Source of the DNA: Candidatus Muiribacteriota bacterium
Lineage (GTDB): Bacteria; Muiribacteriota; DAOVTB01
NCBI GenBank assembly: GCA_030633305.1
Contig: DAOVTB010000018.1
Span: 1 to 37,184, forward strand
Length of the DNA stretch: 37,184 bases
Direction: 5' to 3'
Part shown: positions 33,926 to 37,184 of the stretch, piece after piece
How positions within the stretch are numbered: the first letter of the stretch is position 1
Layout of the letters: every line of letters begins with the position of its first letter
The notes under the pieces: model-generated
The model's database searches: none
What the model saw: the letters and a program-made list of their open reading frames with translations, nothing else
Told to the model about the DNA's origin: nothing
Position numbers and translations under genes: made by a program

Positions 33926-35080
33926 TCAGGTCTCTTTTTGACTGTACAATATTCTTAATAAAACAGGGGCTAAAGCAGCAGAGACAATAACAAGCATAAT
34001 CGTTGCATTCATCTCAATAGCCTGGATAACTCCAAGTTTTTTACCAGCTGCAATAACAACCAGTGCGACTTCGCCTCTTGGCATCATGCCGACTCCAAGT
34101 TTAAGACTGTCTTTAGCTGAATACTTCAGAAATAATGAAGCGATTCCTGAACCGAAAATTTTCCCTAAAATTCCCAATAGTACAAATGAAAGAATGAAAC
34201 CAAGATTACTTGAATTAATTACCGTCACATCTGTTTGTAGTCCAATCAGGATAAAAAATAATGGGATAAATATAGCATTTCCGATAACTTCCGTTTTTTC
34301 AAGAATATTATTTTTTGATGGTGTAAGTCCTAAAAACAGACCTGTCAAGTAAGCTCCGGTTATAGGTGCAATACCAGCAAGTTCAGCTAATCCACAGAAG
34401 ACAAGCATTAATCCTATTGCTATTGAAAGATTTGCTTCAGGAGCCTTAAATCTTTTGGTCATGTTCAGAAATGGAGGGAAAATAAAAAAACCTGCAAGGC
34501 AGGTGAAAACGATGAAGGAAATCATTTTCACAAGAGACATGGCTAAATTTCCAACTCCAGTCCCGATACTTAGCAGTATTGATAGTAAAAGAATACAAAT
34601 GATGTCGTCAATCAATGCAGCACTCAAAATTATACTTCCTATTTTTGTTTTGAGTTGTTTCAATTCCCAAAGGGTCATAACGGTGACACTGACACTTGTA
34701 GCTGTCATTATAACTCCAATAAAACAGGCGCGCATTGTTGAAAAATCAAATATCTTTCCAAGTGAAAAACCTATAGCAAAAGGTATAATTATTCCTCCAG
34801 TTGCTACTGCGAGTCCAGGGATTCCTGATTTTTTCATGGATGAAATATCGGTTTCCAGCCCAGCGGTGAAAAGGAGCATGATAACACCAAGCTCTCCAAA
34901 AAAAGAAAGGGTGTGATTTTCCTTGATAATATTTATGCAGGAAGGGCCAAAGAGTAATCCAATCAGTATCAACATAAAAACTGGTGCAATTTTTTTTCTA
35001 ACTCCGAAATGAACTGCTATTTTACTGATAATAAGCAGTCCTCCGATTTCTAGTAATAACATTATGACTTCGGAATGCAT
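33926..35080 (-). CDS. CPA2-family cation:proton antiporter
   Basis: This 384-aa protein has about 12 membrane segments. Hallmarks are LFTAGLETDISSMKKSG, the unwound-helix segment TATSVSVTVMTLWELK, and the ion-binding pair in SAALIDDIICILLL (two acidic residues, as in electrogenic CPA2 members such as NapA). The conserved ITGAYLTGLFLGLTPS and MMPRGEVALVV also match. It exchanges Na+ or K+ for H+ across the inner membrane. No C-terminal TrkA-N/RCK domain is present. It starts 1 nt after the stop of the PTS EIIA-like gene, so the two form a tight operon. Confidence 0.93.
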   Translation of the reverse strand: MHSEVIMLLLEIGGLLIISKIAVHFGVRKKIAPVFMLILIGLLFGPSCINIIKENHTLSFFGELGVIMLLFTAGLETDISSMKKSGIPGLAVATGGIIIPFAIGFSLGKIFDFSTMRACFIGVIMTATSVSVTVMTLWELKQLKTKIGSIILSAALIDDIICILLLSILLSIGTGVGNLAMSLVKMISFIVFTCLAGFFIFPPFLNMTKRFKAPEANLSIAIGLMLVFCGLAELAGIAPITGAYLTGLFLGLTPSKNNILEKTEVIGNAIFIPLFFILIGLQTDVTVINSSNLGFILSFVLLGILGKIFGSGIASLFLKYSAKDSLKLGVGMMPRGEVALVVIAAGKKLGVIQAIEMNATIMLVIVSAALAPVLLRILYSQKET

Positions 35081-35081
35081 T

Positions 35082-35903
35082 TTAAATTTCTCCGATTATT
35101 GAAATTATTTCATTTTTGTCTGTTGAGAGGGCAAAGATTTTTGCTTTATTTCTATCGTGAAGTGCACGGCTTAATGCAGCTAGTTTTGGAAGATGATTTT
35201 TGCTATTAATAGGATTTCCCAGGAGGAATATTAATTCAACCCCCTGACCATCTATTGCATCAAAATCCAGTTTTTTCTCCAGACGTATAAACATAACAAA
35301 ATCTTTTATTACTGAATCATGATGCGAATGTGGGAAAGCAATGCCATGCCCAATACCTGTACTTTGAAGTTCTTCCCGTTTCAGTAATGATGCAAAAAAA
35401 GAATCAACATTATTGATTACTCCGATGTCAAAGGCTTTTTTGCTTAGAAACATTAAGAGATCATCTTTTGAATAAAATGATTTATCGAGGATAATACATT
35501 CATCATTTATAAATGTCTTTTGTGTTTCAACAGATTTTTTTGAATAAAGATTATCCAGTTTTTTTAATTCATTATCAGTTATAGAACATATGATTCCATC
35601 GTCATTATTTTCAGAGTAAACTTCGCTTGCAGTTTCAAGTATATCTGCAATAATTGTAACAGAATCAATACATACGAATGCGATTGCGTGCCTGCAAATT
35701 GGTTTCAATGAAGCTTCTCTGATGGAAAATCGTCCAAAATTCATAAGATTAAAGGAATGAATGGCAGGGCATTTATTTATCATTATTGAATAAACACCTT
35801 CACGTACTTCTACTATTTTCTTAAGTTTTTCTAAATATTCCTGATCGTTATGACCAATTATTATATATACTTTATTTTCTTTATCCGCCATGGTCCACAT
35901 CAT
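35082..35903 (-). CDS. PTS EIIA (fructose/nitrogen type) domain protein with novel N-terminal domain
   Basis: The C-terminal half of this 273-aa protein (about 128-273) is a fructose-type EIIA domain. LQSTGIGHGIAFPHSHHD carries the phospho-acceptor His192, and DFDAIDGQGVELIFLL matches the family. The N-terminal 120 residues form an alpha/beta domain I cannot place (VYIIIGHNDQEYLEKLKKIV, AIAFVCIDSVTIIADILE). The gene abuts the antiporter gene. EIIA domains are known to regulate or be fused to transporters, so control of the antiporter by PTS-type phosphorylation is inferred. Met5 (35891) fits the AAGGA Shine-Dalgarno better than Met1. Confidence 0.82.
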   Translation of the reverse strand: MMWTMADKENKVYIIIGHNDQEYLEKLKKIVEVREGVYSIMINKCPAIHSFNLMNFGRFSIREASLKPICRHAIAFVCIDSVTIIADILETASEVYSENNDDGIICSITDNELKKLDNLYSKKSVETQKTFINDECIILDKSFYSKDDLLMFLSKKAFDIGVINNVDSFFASLLKREELQSTGIGHGIAFPHSHHDSVIKDFVMFIRLEKKLDFDAIDGQGVELIFLLGNPINSKNHLPKLAALSRALHDRNKAKIFALSTDKNEIISIIGEI

Positions 35904-36202
35904 CCTTTTTCTTAAATTTTACATCAAAAAAATTGAATCAATTATGCATCTGAGCAGATAAATTGTCAATAAATAAAAAAACAGATTTTCTAAACTGAAA
36001 ATTTATGAGTTTATGATTTAAGTGAGAGGTGTAACTTTCAGAAAATTTGGTTTTTTTGAAAATAACGAAAATATTTTTTAATGTCTGGAATTAAATTCAG
36101 TTAAATGAAGAGTGCCCGCCACTTATAATAAAAGTGACAGGCACTTGTACTAAATACTATTTGATTCAAAGTTTTTAATAATTTTTATCAGGTTGATTAA
36201 TA
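35904..36202. other. Gene-free stretch with one hairpin
   Basis: No ORF can be supported. The only feature is the hairpin at 36111-36145: AGTGCC and GGCACT enclosing CACTT/AAGTG, with two mismatches in a 14-position stem and loop ATAATAA. There is no T-tract on the minus strand. It may end transcription of the EF-hand gene or be a repeat remnant. Confidence 0.4.
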
Positions 36203-36748
36203 TTATCCTAATAAATTCAGCAAACTTTGTGTATTGTTGCTCTGGGTTGCACCCGTAGCCATTTCGCCAAGATATTGTTGAATAGAAGTTGATATTCCTG
36301 ATGCTGATTCTGAAGCGCTAACAATACCATCACCATTAGTGTCTAGTGGATCAATTGAATCTTCGCTTTCAGAACTTTCAAGCATATCCATAAAGCTTTG
36401 TGAAGTATTTCCCTTCATGCCTCCACCTTTCATTTTCATCATGGCTTTCATTCCAGAAGCTCCCATCATTCCCTTCATTCCGCCAGGAGGCCCGTTTTTA
36501 CGGCCGGCTTTAAACTCTTCCTTGCTGACTTGACTATCGCCATCAGTATCTAGTTTTGCCATCATCTTTTCGGCATCTATAGATTTACCCGATGCTTCGG
36601 AAATTTTTTCAGCCATTGAACCTAATTCTTTAATGTCCAGTGAACCATCAGTATTTGCATCCATGTTTTTAAACTGATTTTGTCTTTGTCCCCGCATCAT
36701 AGCCATCTGTGACATTGCAGAAGTCCCACTACTTGCTCCGTTGATCAT
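36203..36748 (-). CDS. EF-hand calcium-binding protein
   Basis: This 181-aa protein has three canonical EF-hand loops: DANTDGSLDIKE (30-41), DTDGDSQVSKEE (67-78) and DTNGDGIVSASE (136-147). Each has acidic or oxygen ligands at positions 1, 3, 5 and a final Glu, so Ca2+ binding is likely. Between loops 2 and 3 lies a Met/Gly/Lys-rich linker (about 86-113; GGMKGMMGASGMKAMMKMKG). There is no signal peptide or membrane segment; Ser-rich ends suggest flexible tails. GGGGG lies about 9 nt before the ATG. Stand-alone gene; role unknown, with calcium sensing or buffering possible. Confidence 0.85.
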   Translation of the reverse strand: MINGASSGTSAMSQMAMMRGQRQNQFKNMDANTDGSLDIKELGSMAEKISEASGKSIDAEKMMAKLDTDGDSQVSKEEFKAGRKNGPPGGMKGMMGASGMKAMMKMKGGGMKGNTSQSFMDMLESSESEDSIDPLDTNGDGIVSASESASGISTSIQQYLGEMATGATQSNNTQSLLNLLG

Positions 36749-37184
36749 ATTTCTTCACCCCCTTTTAATTATAAAATGTTTTGATTCAACATGATGATTT
36801 TTCTGAATTACAGAATTGAAATTTTAGTTAATGCATCAACCTCTATTTAATTTATCGTCGAAGAATGAAGAAGATATTAACAGAAACATGTAAAAAAATG
36901 TAACAAACGAAGGGGTTTTGAGCTACTTTTTAGTTACATTTTCATAACTATTGGCAAGTTATTTTGTAATTTTTTTCTGGGAACATTTTGATCCTGATAT
37001 TAATAACAAGGCTTATTTTATGCCTCAATTATAAATTTTAAGAAGTATATTTATATGTTTTATTCTTGAGTGAAGCTTAAAACACCCTTGATTATACAAT
37101 GTTACAGAACTGATTCAAAAATCATGAATGTAAAATCTTTTTCATGGCATGAAAATTACATTTAGTTTTTCATAATAAACAATG
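36749..37184. other. Gene-free AT-rich end of window
   Basis: No ORF is supported in 436 nt. A perfect 10-bp inverted repeat, AAAATGTAAC (36895-36904) and GTTACATTTT (36933-36942), encloses a 28-nt loop. It lies about 150 nt upstream of the EF-hand gene and could be an operator or leader structure. The rest is AT-rich with no recognised signal. Confidence 0.4.

Noticed and set aside
1-37184. tRNA, rRNA or riboswitch genes
   Set aside because: Visual scan found no T-loop GTTCRANNC context with a matching acceptor stem, no rRNA core sequence and no riboswitch core; a covariance-model scan would settle this.

Overview
The window is AT-rich DNA from an uncultured-type bacterium. It has intergenic palindromes, Shine-Dalgarno (SD) sites of the AGGAGG type, and sigma70-like -35/-10 boxes. 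Signal peptides, lipoboxes, membrane-fusion (periplasmic adaptor) proteins and a secretin fragment point to a cell with an outer membrane. No rRNA, tRNA or other phylogenetic marker is present. Large secreted beta-propeller, clostripain and GWNLIS-type proteins recall deep-branching candidate phyla such as Riflebacteria or Muiribacteria, but that placement is a guess.

Layout. 1-600: a promoter with a 17-codon mini-ORF and a small membrane protein. 616-999 (-): a NifX/NifB-type metal-cluster-binding protein. 1103-7440 (-): a MacAB-like ABC exporter operon made of an adaptor lipoprotein, an unusual double adaptor of 932 aa, a LolD/MacB-type ATPase and a MacB/FtsX permease. No TolC-type gene is seen. 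7544-8668 (-): a class III adenylate cyclase fused to an RDD membrane domain. 8926-9731 (+): a DUF952 protein and a secretin-like protein lacking the pore domain. 9740-17138: envelope proteins (a PKD-containing secreted protein, a TPR membrane protein, a glycine-zipper protein and a propeller lipoprotein). 17513-20458 (+): the SOS block lexA, umuD, umuC, mixed with palindromic repeats. 20738-29363 (+): a clostripain-family peptidase, a DUF3592 protein and a 1408-aa PQQ-propeller protein. 29390-32003 (+): a NodB deacetylase overlapping a GH57 enzyme. 31995-35903 (-): a 61-aa protein, a STAS protein, a degenerate glutamate-dehydrogenase-like protein, a CPA2 antiporter and a PTS EIIA-like protein. 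36203-36748 (-): an EF-hand protein.

The most striking non-coding feature is a family of three long imperfect palindromes of 122-131 nt at 17142, 18112 and 20429. Each lies at the 3' end of a + strand gene, around and within the SOS block. Stems covary between copies while internal loops are invariant, which is the signature of a conserved folded RNA or DNA. In one copy the element supplies the umuC stop codon. A second family of short hairpins keeps a TGTG-ending 8-nt loop and changes its stem. A third class of purine-rich repeats with a 9-nt rhythm has supplied the start codon and first residues of the exporter adaptor lipoprotein. lexA and the TPR gene both have strong promoters whose predicted start points fall at or next to the ATG, so both mRNAs are probably leaderless.
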